From assembly GCA_013397935.1 (NCBI GenBank), contig VZRN01001307.1, positions 271,972-335,971 of the forward strand: DNA of 64,000 nt. The letters are read 5' to 3'. This document shows, one piece after another, positions 11,743 to 24,550 of this stretch (its first letter is position 1; each line of letters begins with the position of its first letter). The position numbers were made by a program, and so were the translations under genes. This DNA is from Dasyornis broadbenti. Taxonomy: Eukaryota; Chordata; Aves; Passeriformes; Dasyornithidae. The notes below the pieces were generated by a model. It saw nothing but the letters and a program-made list of their open reading frames with translations, was not told the origin of the DNA and ran no database searches.

Positions 11743-12010
11743 TCGAATTCCAGAATGGTTTGGGATGGAGGGAACCTCAAAGCTCATCCTGTTCCACCCC
11801 TGCCATGGTGGGCAGGGACACCTTCCACCGTCCCAGGTTACTCCCAGCCCTGTCCAGCCTGGCCTTGGACACTGCCAGGGATCAGGGGCAGCCACAGCTG
11901 CTCTGGGCACCCTGGGCCAGGGCCTCCCCACCCTCCCAGGGAACAATTCCCTCCCAATATCCCATCTAAACCTGCTCTCTGTCAGTTTGAAATCAACCCA
12001 GAGCAAAGGT
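11743..12010 (-). mobile_element. CR1 LINE fragment, inverted
   Basis: It begins TCGAATTCCAGAATGGTTTG, followed by GCTCATCCTGTTCCACCCC, GGGCAGGGACACCTTCCACC and CTCCCAATATCCCATCTAAA. About 265 bp of the 3' end remain. Divergence appears modest by eye. Confidence 0.93.
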
Positions 12011-14410
12011 TTTAGCAGTCAGAGCGCTGGCAGCACTTCTGATCTGGATGTCAACTCTGTAGCAGCTCCTTTTCTTTTTCTTTTTAATTATTTAGTTGTT
12101 TTTATTTTTAATATTTATTCATTCCTTTTTAAAAAAAGCTTCAAGCTCCTTAGACCAAGGCTGCGTGTTTTTCTAGGCTGTGCTTGGATGACTCTCAGCC
12201 CCCTGACAGAGAATCTATAGGTGCTAACAAAATACAAACGGATAATTAATCACCATAATTGGGGACTGGGTGGCTTTTATTCACTTCCATCTCCTCTGTG
12301 GTGTTTCTTCAAAAGAAAAGAGGAGGGAAAAAAATCTTGCAGAGAAGGGAAGAAAAGAAATCCCGTAAGTCTAAATGGGCTGCACAGATTTATGGAGAAT
12401 TAGTTTAGTCCTTGGGACCTTGTGACATGAGAGTCCAACCAAACTCCATTCTTGGCTTTATGATGTTTCCAAGCCCCCTCAATGCAATTATTTCCTTGTC
12501 TCCCTACAGCCCATCCATTATTCTCTATAATAATATGTTTTCTGAAACTCCTTTCCATAAACAACGAGAGCAGGCAGCGAGAAACCTCATTGTTATTGAT
12601 ATCATGTCACATCACCAGTAAAACGGCTCCTGCAAAATGGGCTGAGAATGGAGATGGTTTCAATTGAAAACATCCCCACCTTTTACATCCTTTCAAGATA
12701 AATCAAGCCAAGGCGCTGTGATGCCGCAAGGGGAAATTTGACGCCCGTGGTTGTTTTAGGGATGGGGTTGAGACAATCTTGTTGTGGGTCCCAAATTCCT
12801 GGTAGGAAACGGGTCCCTGGAGGAGTTTGTTTGCTCCTCCCACTGGATCTGGCCCTACACCATCGCTCACCAGCCACAAAACTTTTAAAAGCAAAAAGTT
12901 CCAGGCTTATTTGCCCCTCGAACACCCCAGTTACGCAAGGAAACCGATTAAATGTTTTCACCCAACACGTGATGCTCAAAAGCAGAAGCACAATCCAGCT
13001 CTTGTTAACAGAGCAACAATCCTCAGCCCCCAAATCATCATCCTGGGGGGTTCAAGCCCACAATTCCCGTTATAACTGATAAATCACAGCAGTTGCACGG
13101 TGTAACTGGCAGTTTCAGTGGCAACATCACAAACAAAAGTTTGGGATGAGCTTAAAGAGCTAAAAGTGATGCATGTAGCAATGATTACCCAGTGCAGGGG
13201 TGGATCCTGGATCTGCAAGGCTGGGAAGACAAAGCTCAAGCCACACCAACACTGTCCTTGCACTCAGACGCATGGATCATGTTCATTCAATTCATTAAAA
13301 CAGTCCAGCTATGATCCTGGCAACATCAAATATGGATTAATAATAAACTGTCGACATTTTCTAGCTAGACCCAAGCGTATGTCTGACTCCTCACATGCCC
13401 CGAACGTCACCCATGCCTCTAAAAATTTCAGGTATAACTTGAATCACCCCAAACCTTAAAAATAAATCCACAGGGTGAGGACAATGCGATCACCCTATTC
13501 AGAGGTCCAAAAACAAAGATTTCACATTAAAAGATCATGAGGGAAAATCACTCATTTGCCACTAAGAGAATAAAAATAAAAGCAAGGAACAGCTGGAAGC
13601 AGCCCTGTAGGGTGAGATAACCAGCCCCAGGGCCCTGCATCCTTCCTCATCCACCTGGTTATTTTGACATTTCCGCAATAGGACCATCCAGGCAGTGCAT
13701 TTTCTCAGGGACCAGATTTTTATCATCCTAATCATGGTCTGGGACCAATACGCGGAGGCATTTACTGGTCCGGAAAGCATTTGTACTGTTCCAGTAACTA
13801 AGCACTTTTGAAAGACTCTTTTCCACCTGATGGTAGGAGCTGATAGCTCAGGAGCCGCTAGCGAGAGATTGATGCTTCATATGTTTGAAAGCTCAAACTC
13901 CAAGCAGAGAATATTGCACTGGTTTCTGGCTCTAGTGGTTTTCATAACACCCGGCAGCAATATCATGTCAGAACAGCAGCTGCCAAATCTGGTCTTCAAT
14001 TATTGCCAACTTCAAGTTCAAGGAGAGCTAAATCCAGGGGTTTGGTGCAACCTGATGTAAAACGCAGCTCTAACAGGACTCCCTTTGTCTTTTCCCCTCT
14101 CCCATACATATTTCAGGAGCTGCCAGGTGTCTGCACCGAATTAGAGGCTGTGCAGTTCAAAAGTGTGGATGGCTGGAGGCATCCCGGCCACGCACTGCTG
14201 ACATAGATGGGATAAACGGTATGGACAAACAAAACCTGAACGCTTTCAACCTCAGTCGAAGGGAACCTTCAACCCTTCTCCTTGCCCTTTTCCAGCCTGC
14301 AAAGGAGAGCAGTGGAAAAAGGGAGGTTGGGGTCTGCTTTCCTGCCTGAACTCATTTAGCCCAGGAAAACACGAAGGAGATTTACGATGTGCTGGGGAGG
14401 GCAAACTTGT
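12011..14410. other. Single-copy AT-rich DNA, no gene seen
   Basis: A pyrimidine- and T-rich stretch lies at 12070-12140 (TTTCTTTTTCTTTTTAATTA). The rest is ordinary AT-leaning sequence. A 113-codon plus-strand frame at 13118-13459 has no recognised domain. No repeat family is identified. Confidence 0.5.
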
Positions 14411-14572
14411 CGCCAGAGAAGCTGTGGCTGCCCCTGGATCCCTGGAAGTGTCCAAGGCCAGGTTGGATGGGACTTGGAGCAGCCTGGGATAGTGGAAGGT
14501 GTCCCACGGCAAGGGGTGGAAATATTTTGTCTTTAAGGACCCTTCCAACCCAAACCATTCCATGATTCTGTG
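14411..14572 (+). mobile_element. CR1 LINE fragment, 3' end
   Basis: The copy runs from GCCAGAGAAGCTGTGGCTGC through GGAAGTGTCCAAGGCCAGG to CAACCCAAACCATTCCATGA with TTCTG. A few bases are missing from the CCATGGCAGGG block. About 160 bp remain. Confidence 0.93.
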
Positions 14573-15705
14573 GCTTCATGGCTTTAATTTGCGTAGACAA
14601 CAGTGCTGGAAACGACAGAGCAGGACTCTGTGACTACGGAGAGATGGATCTGTGCTAACCCTGCTGCCCCATCACTTCAGAACCTTCTGTTCCAGGCTCT
14701 CCCACCATCGTAACAAAAGGATTTTGACAGATGAAATTTACTGGAATGCACACATTGCTGCAGCACAGAGAGATTCCAAGAGCAGGGCTGCAGAGCTTCG
14801 CCCCTTCAATGACATGTGCAAACGTGTTCTGAGCAATTTTGGCAATTCGATGATATCCCATGTGGGTTGTGCAAAATCTCCCAGCAAAAAGTTTCATTTT
14901 GTGTCACACGAGCGACCTGTGCGGAGCATGAAAGCCGGGGATGGGGATATGCTAATATCCCTAATGCTATCACTTTTGCAAACAAAATTAATGATTTTCA
15001 AGCCCTGGAGCCATCAGATTCCACTTCCACAGGGATTCGTGTTGGGTGAGCACCAAGTTCTCGCAGCCACATGAGAATTTTATACTCCAGCAATACAAAA
15101 GACGAGGGTTTAGCACATGGGGAAGCTACGTGAGGACACAAGAGGAAGGCCATGACGAGTTTCCATCAACCCACAATGCCGAAGGCCAGCAGAGACAATC
15201 AGATCTGACAGCCTGGAGATGCCAAGCCACACCATTTCACCCTGCGAGCCCCGGAGCAAGCACAGGGCTTATTCCCTTGCACTCAGGCAAACACCGGCAA
15301 ACGTGGTCACTTCCTGCTGACGCGCCGGGTGGGTTTTAGCAGGACAATCAGTCTTGCTTAAAAGACTTCAAGTGATGATGGATTCACCATTTTCCCCACA
15401 TAATCAAGGGATAGCTTGGTTTGCATCTGGCTCCTAGTTCCAAAGATGTATTACACAAACTGGACTAAATCCAGCCTGGGTTTAGGTCATGTATCACTGA
15501 CATCTCCATCCAAAGGGAAAGGCTTTGCCAGCACCTACAAGAAAAGCTCCTCTTCCTCCAAACCAGCGCTTCCGTGCCTGAGACAGAAGCCATCCAAGCG
15601 TAGGCTGGTGAAGGTGACATCCCCATGCTGCCTTAACTCCAGTGTCCAGCCTGGGAAGCTGTGGAGAGCCTCCACATGCTTCTTGACACCTCCGTACCAG
15701 TGGGA
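14573..15705. other. Single-copy DNA with a possible regulatory core
   Basis: A 140-codon plus-strand frame (14652-15074) lacks recognisable domains and overlaps another frame on the same strand. The 14815-15000 section is notable for POU/homeodomain-like words and is listed separately. The rest shows nothing identifiable. Confidence 0.45.
14815..15000. promoter_or_regulatory. Candidate conserved non-coding element (unproven)
   Basis: Non-repetitive sequence with GATATGCTAATATCCCTAAT (a POU octamer-like ATGCTAAT) at about 14946-14965 and AAAATTAATGATTTTCA at about 14985. Several stop-free frames cross it by chance. Motif density is the only evidence. Confidence 0.2.
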
Positions 15706-15800
15706 AATCCCAGAATCCCTGAATGGTTTGAGTTGGAAGAGACCTTAAACATCACCTGTTTCCAACCCCCCTACCACGGGCAGGGAACCTCCTGCTCAAC
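15706..15800 (-). mobile_element. CR1 LINE fragment, inverted, ~95 bp
   Basis: It reads AATCCCAGAATCCCTGAATG, GTTTGAGTTGGAAGAGACC and CCACGGGCAGGGAACCTCC, then similarity stops. It is one of the shortest and more diverged copies. Confidence 0.85.
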
Positions 15801-18167
15801 TGGAAACGGGGCAAAAGACCCAAAAACCTGCTGCAATGGTCAAGTCAGACCCAAAGCATTCTCTGGGTCTGATCTGGGGGAGGAAATAAACCATGGGCAA
15901 AATAAATAAATAAAAAACCAATCTCCATTTGGAGGCACTAAATCCCCACTCCTTTCCAGATGGCTGGGAGATTTCTCCCAGGTGGTAAATATATTATTAA
16001 GAACTCATTTCACCGTGAAATTGACTATTCAAAACACAGACAGAAGTTAATATATTAGGACAACCTGTCTGAAAAGCTCACGTTAGAGGGAATTTATTTT
16101 TGTTTAATATAAAATGTGGCACTACACACATGGCCGTCCTCGAGCTGCTCCTCGGCAGGAACATGCGTTCAGACATGGGGGAGGTCTCCTACAACAGGAC
16201 AAAGGGCCTTGGATGAAGTCACCGTCACCTTTGGGGTGGCCCAGCCATCAAGGACATCGGCACTGGGAGTGGTACCTGTGCCGTGGCTGGGAGGCTTCTC
16301 CAGCGCTCCTGACCATCTCAGTGCTGTTATTCTGGCACTCCTCAGGAGCCCAGGGCTTAGAGAAAAGCAAAGCAAGGCAGTAATGGAGATTTGGTGCTCG
16401 GGGACGTCCTTGCACTGACTCTGAAGGGAAAATCCAAGCAACACGACAAGGACATGAGGGACGTCTTTCACAGGAAATCATTCCTGCCCTCTGGACATCC
16501 CTGATCTGGTCCCCCGCTCAAAGCAGGAGCAGGTTTCAATCTGCAGTTGAGCCTTAACTTCCACCAGATTTAGATTAAACCTGCACCTTGAAACTATTTT
16601 CATCTACAAACTAAATCAAAGCCTGAGGAAGGCTGGAACCTCCCATTGCTGACTGCACACCGAATGCATTATTTCCTATTAACCACTCATAAGAAGATGC
16701 CTAAAGCAACAGGTTTTCTAAAGCATTTCCTAGTTGAGTCAATTGTTTTGATTGGGGAATTATTTAAAAGTATCCCAGATATTTTTTAGGGAGGAGGAGC
16801 AGCATAATTTTGCAAATCAGGTATGAAGAAGCCTCAAAGGGTCGACAAATACTTTGTGTTGTTTCATTTGCTTCCCAGTCTTTCTGTCAAGGAGCTTCAG
16901 CTTTGCTCTGGCATCAGATCTGCCTGGAGGAGGTCAAGGAAGGTGACCTTTTCCTTCCCACTCAATAGCAAAGGATGAGAGTCTGAACTGCTGGACACAC
17001 ACAGACTTCAGAGTGTGTCTTCATTAGAGGCTACACGACATCTCTGAAGTCTCAGCCCTTCTGGGAAAGCATGGATGGGAGAAACCTCTGCAAGCCACGG
17101 GTCTGTTAGACTATTTCACTTTATATCACTTTAATTCATCTGCTAATTAACTCACATGATGCTTAATGTCTATGTCTGGAGTCAAGTGACCTCTTTGCAG
17201 ACCTTTGGTGCAGGACACACGTGGTGGCCCGACAGCCACCTCAGCTGAGCACTGAGCTCTTCCAAGAGATATCCCAGGATCCCTTGGGAAACGGGTGGGT
17301 GACAGCCTGGACATAATCCAGGCTGGACAGCTTGTCCTTTGGGAAGGGAAACTGGGGGAAGGAATCCAAGGAAGAAGAGAGCATAGAGGTGCAATAGGAA
17401 ACATGAAAGGAAAGAGTTATCCCATCCTGGAAAGAGCTGGACATTTCAAAGGGCCACCTCCTTTCCCAGACCTTGGAAAATTTCCACTTAGGAAAATATA
17501 ACCCCCCAGACCAACCCAATTTATCAGGAGCAATCTCTAAAACCCAGTCTAATCCTTCCTGCTCAGACCTAGAGCAGCAAAGCCACTTGAACCCTGAAAA
17601 ACCCACTTATCTGCAGGGATAAAATTCATGGCCTCTCTTGGCAACCAAACACCAGCAATGAGGCCGCAGACTTGGCCTCTGGCTCTTTGTCTCAGCCTCC
17701 TCTCAGCCATTCTGCTGCAGATAAATAATTAACCACGCACTGGAACGGGGACCTGAGCACACGTCTCCTCCATCCCGGCTGAGTGCCCGAGCTGATGGGC
17801 TATAAAAATCCCTGCTGGCCCAACAAATATTTATTCATGCAAAATGGAGCAGCTTCGATGAAAGAGAGACGGAGCCGTGCTCTCTCCTTGTGGTCTTCAG
17901 AGGACTCACCCCGGAGCAAACATTGACGAGGTGGAGATGTGGGTTTGTTGGCCAAACTCAGAAAGTTTTCATCCCTTGGCTGAGCTCCTCATCCTTCCAA
18001 AGTCCACCATATGAGGAAAAATAACTGTCATCATTCCAGAGCAATCTTTATTAATAAAATGGGGAGGGCAATATTAATATTAATAAGTATAAATAAAACT
18101 TGGACAAGGAAAATATCCCCCTTATCTGAGGTGCTCGGATTTGGCCGTTTGGAAGGCCTGAGGCTGT
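15801..18167. other. Single-copy DNA, no gene seen
   Basis: An AAATA run sits at 15899-15914, and AT-rich sequence covers 15985-16115 and 16550-16860. A TATA-box-like TATAAAAATC at 17801-17810, flanked by GC-rich DNA, is the only promoter-like word. The ATG about 40 bp downstream opens a frame of only five codons, so no gene is called. Confidence 0.45.
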
Positions 18168-18243
18168 CCTGTGCAGGGCCAGGAGCTGGGCTTGGATAAT
18201 CCTTGTTGGTGCCTTTCAGCTCAGGATATTCCACGATTCTGTG
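18168..18243 (+). mobile_element. CR1 3' tail, alternative subfamily
   Basis: CTGTGCAGGGCCAGGAGCTG, GGATAATCCTTGTTGGTGCC and TTTCAGCTCAGGATATTCCA with CGATTCTGTGA match the GGACTTGATGATCCTTGTGG...AGGATATTCTATGATTCT type of CR1 end. This differs from the CAACCCAAACCATTC type that dominates the window. Only ~75 bp remain. Confidence 0.7.
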
Positions 18244-19730
18244 AGTGTTTAACGTAAACAGCCATGGTGGCCTCTTCCAATGGCCCAACCAACTCCCAAC
18301 TCCACCAGTCCTTGAGGACGCTACAAGACACCTGGTCCTTTAGGAATACCTCTGATTAAAGCCACCCTTCCTCGATTTTCTAGTCCACGTCAGCAAATCA
18401 AATTCCTAGACAAAATTCCTCTTTCTGGGCTGTCGTAGTTTTGGTTCTCTTCCATCTCCCTTCTCCAGCGGGATACGGGATCATTCATCCCTTCCGAGGA
18501 AATGAGCCTTTAGCTCACATACAGGGACACACCTGAAGTTCCTGCAAGAAATAATCCCTTGGCACCCTGAAATGCTGAGAAATGGTCCTGGGGAAAGGTC
18601 CTGCTCTTCTTTCTTTATCAGTGATTCATCCAAGGCGCTACAAGCAGCTGTTAGGAGTTGCTGCAGTTCAATTTACAAAAAGAACTGGGCTAAAATAAAC
18701 AAAAATATAAAAACTTTCTCTGTGCATACATTCATTCTACAAATCTGAGTGCTAATAGTATTTGACGTGTTGGTAATCTGCGGGTTTTTTTTTTACCATA
18801 ATTCATTTAGAGTGGTTCTGCTTGATTATTGTACATTTTACACCATGATGCACAGAAAATGTTGTTGCTTTTTTTGCCTCCTTAACCAGTTGCATTCCTT
18901 CTAGAAATCACTCATTCGTACTGCCCACATTCGAGGCTAGAGAGGGAGGGAAGAAACAAAGCAAAAATCAAAGAGAAAATAGGCAGCAAGAGAATAGGAA
19001 ATAAATGAAGAGAAACGAAAAGAGAAAAAATAATAAGGAGGGAAAATAAGCTGAGAAATTATGCAAATAGAAGAAAACAAAGCCAGAAGGGCAGAGAGAG
19101 GAGCCAGTTCCCCGTGTTTTGGGAGAGCACATCCTACTTCTGCCCAGAGACGGGAGCAAAGGACAATCTAATAAGTGAGGACTCAATTGCATTTATTTTC
19201 CATGGAGTTGAGTCCTCTTTAAAAACCCAATGCCTTCTCTGTGCTCAGAGCGTTTGTGTGACATTAGACATGATGTTCTTACGGAAATCTCCGCAGTTGG
19301 AAAAAAGCTGGGAAGAAAATAACTGTTCCTGCTCCATAAAAATTTTGCCCTTTCGCACATAGGGAAGAAGGGGGGGAAGAAGTCATAAACCAAAATTCTC
19401 AAATTACTCGAACTCAAGAAAAGTTGGGCAAAAGTCAACATGACCTTTAAATTTTAATTTGTTTTTTGCTTATTAACTATAAGAAAAATTCAGCTATGCT
19501 TCAATCTTTTATTTTGAGCCAGAAAATCACTTGTTTTCCTTGAGGAAAAAAATCAATTACATTTTAAAATCTTGCAAGTGTTTTAATTTTCCTTGTATTT
19601 GTTAGTTCTGCTCAAACACTCGTTTGAAACTGGCCTGTTCTCTTGGAAAGCCGGTTTTCCTAAATCTGCATTCTCCAGGCTGAGAAGAACCAGCCACCTT
19701 CCAGCATCCCATTTAAGGCCATTCTCCCTT
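18244..19730. other. Single-copy AT-rich DNA, no gene seen
   Basis: Low CpG and AT-rich, with a T-run at 18785-18793. Purine-rich AGAGAAAATA-type sequence occupies 18940-19075. The 18650-18890 part is a candidate regulatory tract listed separately. Short frames show no recognised protein. Confidence 0.5.
18650..18890. promoter_or_regulatory. Candidate conserved non-coding element (unproven)
   Basis: This is AT-rich and non-repetitive, with GCAGCTG, AAATAAACAAAAATATAAAA (forkhead-like), ACCATAATTCATTTAGAG and GATTATTGTACATTTTACAC. The composition resembles vertebrate conserved non-coding elements. There is no direct proof. Confidence 0.2.
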
Positions 19731-20004
19731 GTAGTGATGGGAGAAGAGGGAATGGCCTTGAGATGAGGAAGGGCAGGGATGGATGGGATATTGGGAGGAA
19801 ATTCTTCCCTGTGAGGATGGAGAGGCCCTGGCACAGGGTGCCCAGGGAAGCTGTGGCTGTTCCATCCCTAAAAGTGCTCAAGGCCAGGTTGGACGGGGCT
19901 TGGAGCAGCCTGGGACAGTGGGAGGTGTCCCCTGCCCAGGTGGCACTGGATGGGACTGGATGGGCTTTAAGTTCTCTTCCAACCCAAAGCCATTCCATGA
20001 TTCT
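19731..20004 (+). mobile_element. CR1 LINE fragment, ~275 bp
   Basis: It begins in GGGAATGGCCTTGAGATGAG and GGGCAGGGATGGATGGGATA, passes AAATTCTTCCCTGTGAGGAT and GTGCTCAAGGCCAGGTTGG, and ends CATTCCATGATTCTCT. The 5' part corresponds to the end of ORF2. Confidence 0.93.
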
Positions 20005-21040
20005 CTTCCCTCATAACCAACCACGGTAGAAGGGAATTCCACACCAGAGCCACGAATCTCAGCCCACCCTCAACTTCTCGCATGCAGGACAGGGAAGGAT
20101 TTGCTCCCTCAGCTCCCAGCATCTCGGGATAAATGGATAAACAGGAGAAAGCCAGAGTCCATAGGTTCACGACCAACAACAGAGACCTGGGTAATCCACC
20201 CAACCTGTTGGCAGCGGGAAGGAGCTGCTTTGCTCCCAATCCATCACTGAGGTTATTACATCTCTCTGAGGGCTTCAGGCTGCCCGGAATCCCCAGTGAG
20301 TTAATAAAGAAAACGAGAGATTCAACAATCGTTTGTGCTTGGGCTGCCGTGTAAAGGCTCCGTCTCTCAGCAATGAAACAAAAGGGGACTAATAACACCC
20401 TGCTCTGCAAAAGCAAGTGCCAAGGAAGAGACAGAAATCAATTATCCGGGTGAAATTCAAAGGGAGAGGAAGTGGTGAACACGTCCACATCAGCAAACAG
20501 CACACATAATCCCATTAACACGGACGCCGTCTCCCTTGCGGGAGCGCCGAGCCACGGAGAAAGATGATAATTAAAATAAACAAACAAAAAGTAGCCTCGA
20601 CTTCCTACATAAGGGCCAAGGGGATGAATGGATGCCTCCAGGACATGGCAGAGGGCAAAAGGGGAGCTGAGGGGAAGCTGAGGGGATCAGGACCCTGAAT
20701 GCTTGGGAAAGCCACCTGTCCCTGTCTCCGGCTGCTGTGAAGGACAGCAGTGGCCCAGGGAGGGTTAAACCATCACATCTTTAATGCAATCTGCAAACCG
20801 CAGCCTCACAGGGCTGAACAAATCCCAGGGAGCGATGAGGATGCCCTGAGGATGCACTGCTGCTCCCCATGGCAGGGAAGACGCTCCCAGCACCCTCTGC
20901 AGGAGCAGGGATGCTGGGCCAGTACCCTGGAGCTCACAAAGCCATAAACCAGCTGTGCCAAATCTCCCCAGAATGTCTCTCCTCTCTTGGCTGATTCACC
21001 AAAAACCTTCAAACTCCATCTCTTATTGTTTTCTATCAGG
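20005..21040. other. Single-copy DNA, no gene seen
   Basis: Nothing recognisable. A 149-codon minus-strand frame (19967-20416) partly overlaps the neighbouring CR1 and carries no domain. The 20440-20600 portion is AT-richer, with ATAATTAAAATAAACAAACA. Confidence 0.5.
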
Positions 21041-21188
21041 ATGCCCCATCCCTGGAAGTGTCCAAGGCCAGGTTGGACAGGGCTTGGAGCAGCCTGGGAC
21101 AGTGGAAGTTGTGTCTGTCCATGGCACCAGGGGTGGGACTGGATGAGCTTTAAAGTCCCTTCTGACCCAAACCATTTTGGGGTTCCAT
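21041..21188 (+). mobile_element. CR1 LINE fragment, 3' end
   Basis: Diagnostic blocks are ATGCCCCATCCCTGGAAGTG, GCCAGGTTGGACAGGGCTTG, GATGAGCTTTAAAGTCCCTT and a worn end GACCCAAACCATTTTGGGGT. About 148 bp remain. Confidence 0.92.
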
Positions 21189-24100
21189 GCTAAATCAAGG
21201 GAGCCTTACTGGGTTGCACCAAATCGTAATTTAAAACCCCCCAGTCCCTTTTTATAACAAAGGCTGCTCTGGCAGAAAATGTGGCCCAAGCCAAGGAGAA
21301 ACCCAACCCTTCCTGGGAGAGCTCTGTGGAAAAGCTGAGCCAACTGGGAAGGTCTCTGCCTGCAGAGAGGGACACGTGGCCCTCGGGGACAGCTCTGTGC
21401 TCCGGTGACACAAACCGGGCAGCTGTCACTATAAATCCGTGATTCCCACGTGGGGCCATTAGAGCCAAAGTGGTTTTGGCACAAACAGACCCTCTAAAAA
21501 TGGGCAAATTGATGCTGTAATACCCGTGTATCCATCGGGATTAGGGCAACCCCAAGTGCATCCGAGTTTTGTCCTGCATGGATCCCGAGAAGGCACAGGA
21601 GAGGCGAGGAGATGGCTACAGAGCTCCCGCAAGTGACCACGTGTGAAACTCCCCGCTGCGACCCCAAATCCAAAAAACACCCATCCATTTTTTGGGAGTG
21701 ATGCTCTGTGAGGCACTTCCAGCAATTCCCCCAATGTTCTTGCCCTGAAGATGGACTCAAGGAGCTACAGAGAGGAACTGCAAGAAAATAAAGCAGCATC
21801 AACCCTTCTCTTGTCTCTTGTCATTTCTTGGTGCTCAGGGCTACACAGGGACACAGATGACCCTTCCAGTTCTCCCACATCCAACATTTCAAATCCTTGC
21901 ACCCTCTATTTTATCTCGGGAACCCATCTGGGCAAGGACAGGTTAAGCATAATTGTTTGTGCAGCCCCCAGCCAACTTCCCAGATAAAATTTATTGCTCC
22001 AACATAACTCGCTCGTACTTTTTTCCCTGAGCATCTGCCGCTGGCAGCTTTTGGAGATAGGACACTGCACTGATCTGGTATTGCAATCCCTATTTCTGCT
22101 CAGAAAAAGGCTTTCTGAAGTCTGTGAGAGTTAATGGGAAATGGGATACACAGCATCTTCCAAGGATTTGGGATCAGAACCAAAATGAGCTCAGGAAACC
22201 AAAAAAAGTCTAAAAAAGTCTAAATCCTTTTCCCCTTGCCCCCACAGCTGCTCTCCCTGACAGAGCCCCTTTGCCTCCAACTCTGGCTCAGATATATGGC
22301 TGCTCTATAATTTATAATTGTCTCCAAAGACCACGGAGCAGTTCATAAATTTAAGGGGAAAAAAAAAAGTCCTTTTCAAGGATAATTTTAATATCAGGCT
22401 TTTCATTTAGGGAAAGAGCAACTCAAATTAATTCCTGGAAATGTTGTCTTTTGCCTGCTTCACTCGGTCCATCTGTCCCAGGAGCATCCGCAGCCAGGGA
22501 CAAGGATGGAGACAGACTCCACAGCCCCAGGCAGACCCGCGACACATCCCCACAACGAATTAAAATACAAGATTAAAATACAGTCACTTGATCCCCTGCA
22601 AAGCCTCTTACGCGTTTCTGTCAGGGTCAGCTCACTTGGTGCTGAAGACACCCCAGTGCAGGTCCTTCCATGACTTCCATGTCCAGAGGGTTGAAATGAG
22701 GGATGGGATCAAAGGCAACAGGGACCAAGTGGCTGGAGGTAAAGGTCTGTAAACAACCCTCATTAGGGAGCCAAGGACTTGTATAACCTCCTCTTTCACA
22801 TCCATCCCCTTCCTGGGCTGCTCCTGAATCCTTCCCCAAGTCAGCTTTTCTCTTTCCTTGCATATCCATCCCTCAAAGTTTCTCCACGCCATAACCAGGA
22901 TGAATTATCCTGGGGGTGAATCCATCGGCTTCATTGGAGGCGTTTGCCCCAGGACGGGTCCTCCGTGCTGGGGAACAGCAGAATGGCTTTTAGCTGGAGC
23001 GGCTGATGGAGAGTTTAAACCCTGATAAAACCATCCCAAAACACGCCTGCAACTTCTTGGACTCCTGCACCCCTTCCAGGCTTTCCATCCACCCCTTTGC
23101 TTCTCCTTGTGACCTTCCCCAGGCTCCTGCCAGCAGCTCAGCAAATGCCAGCGGCGTTATCCTGCAGAGCTAAGGGGAGGATGGTGTTGCAGAGCACAGC
23201 CGGGAATTGGAAGGGCTTGCAGCAAGTGTAATGAAAATAAAACATCCTTGGACAGTTGATTTAGGCCGGGCTCTCTACTCTGCCACATTCACTTCGTGTC
23301 AGCTCACAGCCCCAAATTTCCCTTCTTCTTTTCTTCCCCTCCTCACTTAACCAAAATTAGACGGGAGATGCTGAGCTACCAAGGCAACTCCTGCACTGGT
23401 CCTGCTCCTGACACGTTCGGGTGACAACAGGAATCCGCATTAATGGAGCACTGAAGCTGCCAAACCAGCCTTGTGCCATGGGACACGCCGAGCCCCAGGC
23501 TACCAGCCTGTGCAGTCTGGAGAAAGCGCTTCCCGGCCCGGTTGCCAGGATGAATCCAGCGTCCTCTGCTCTGCAGCACTGCCCCAAAAAGCACTGGGAC
23601 CAAGGCTCCTCCAAAGCTAGGGAATAGCTGGATTCACCTCCCCGAGAATGCAGGAGCAGCACAAACTCTCCCTGCCCGAGCCGAGGGCTGGTAACAGCAC
23701 CCGGAGCTGTTCTGCCTCGCCAAGGCCCCAGCGCACGCAATTACAGCCACAAGCAGTTATGTGCTCACACACACCCAGACATGCAGCCGCTTTGCAAAGT
23801 CCAGATGATCCTACAGCTGTATTTTAATATTTCAATATCAGGGTCAGAGTGAATCTCACTGTCTCCCTCTTATCTTCCCTCCGCATACCAGTGCTGTCAA
23901 TGCCATCGGCAATTTTACATGTAAATGAGCCCATCCATCACTCCCTGCTCTGCAGCTCCTCACTTCCAAGACTACCATGGAGTTACACCATTAAATCTCC
24001 TGGCTTTACAATATACATCATGACATATTTGACATCAATCAGCTGTGTCAGTCCGCTCACTGTAAACCATAAACTTGCTCTGCATTCCAGCTCCGTGCAC

Positions 24101-24462
24101 AGTGATTAAAACCTTCTCAGCCTGGCTTCCTGATTATGGTGACAAATGGCAGGGCCTTCCCTTCTGACTCAACACTCACCCAGCCTCCCCTGAGCGCCCC
24201 TGCCCCGGCCAGCTCTCGTCCCGAGTTATCCACGGGCACTGCTCACTCCTCTGTCCAGCTCTCTGGTCTTTCCTGCCTAACATTCTGGGGCCACATCGTC
24301 CATCCATTCACCTCTCCAGCAGCACATGGGTTTCTCCCACAGCTCCACCTGCCCCCGTGTCCTCTGAAGGCTGCTGCTACAGCTTTGGTCACCTCTAGAA
24401 TTCAGGTGAAGCATCAGAAGAGACATTTTTGGGAATAGCTGTGACCTGAGCAATCTGATTTA
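21189..24462. other. Single-copy DNA, no gene seen
   Basis: This is the longest repeat-poor tract in the left half. AT-rich stretches lie at 22300-22440 (with a short A-run at 22360-22368) and 23820-24120. Frames of up to 127 codons (23357-23740, minus) have no recognised domain. No tRNA-like B box or splice-site pair is convincing. Confidence 0.45.
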
Positions 24463-24550
24463 GAAGGTGGCATCCCTGTCTATGGCAGGGGCTTGGAATG
24501 AGATGATCTTTAAGGTCCCTTCCAATCCAGACCATTTCATGATTCTGTGA
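24463..24550 (+). mobile_element. CR1 LINE fragment, last ~88 bp
   Basis: GAAGGTGGCATCCCTGTCTA, TGAGATGATCTTTAAGGTCC and CCATTTCATGATTCTGTGA give a recognisable CR1 tail. Everything upstream of the GTGTCCCTGCC block is missing. Confidence 0.88.

Noticed and set aside
17801..17880. TATAAAAATC followed by ATG as a possible promoter and gene start
   Set aside because: The ATG opens a five-codon frame and no splice donor of quality follows. A TATA word alone is not enough.
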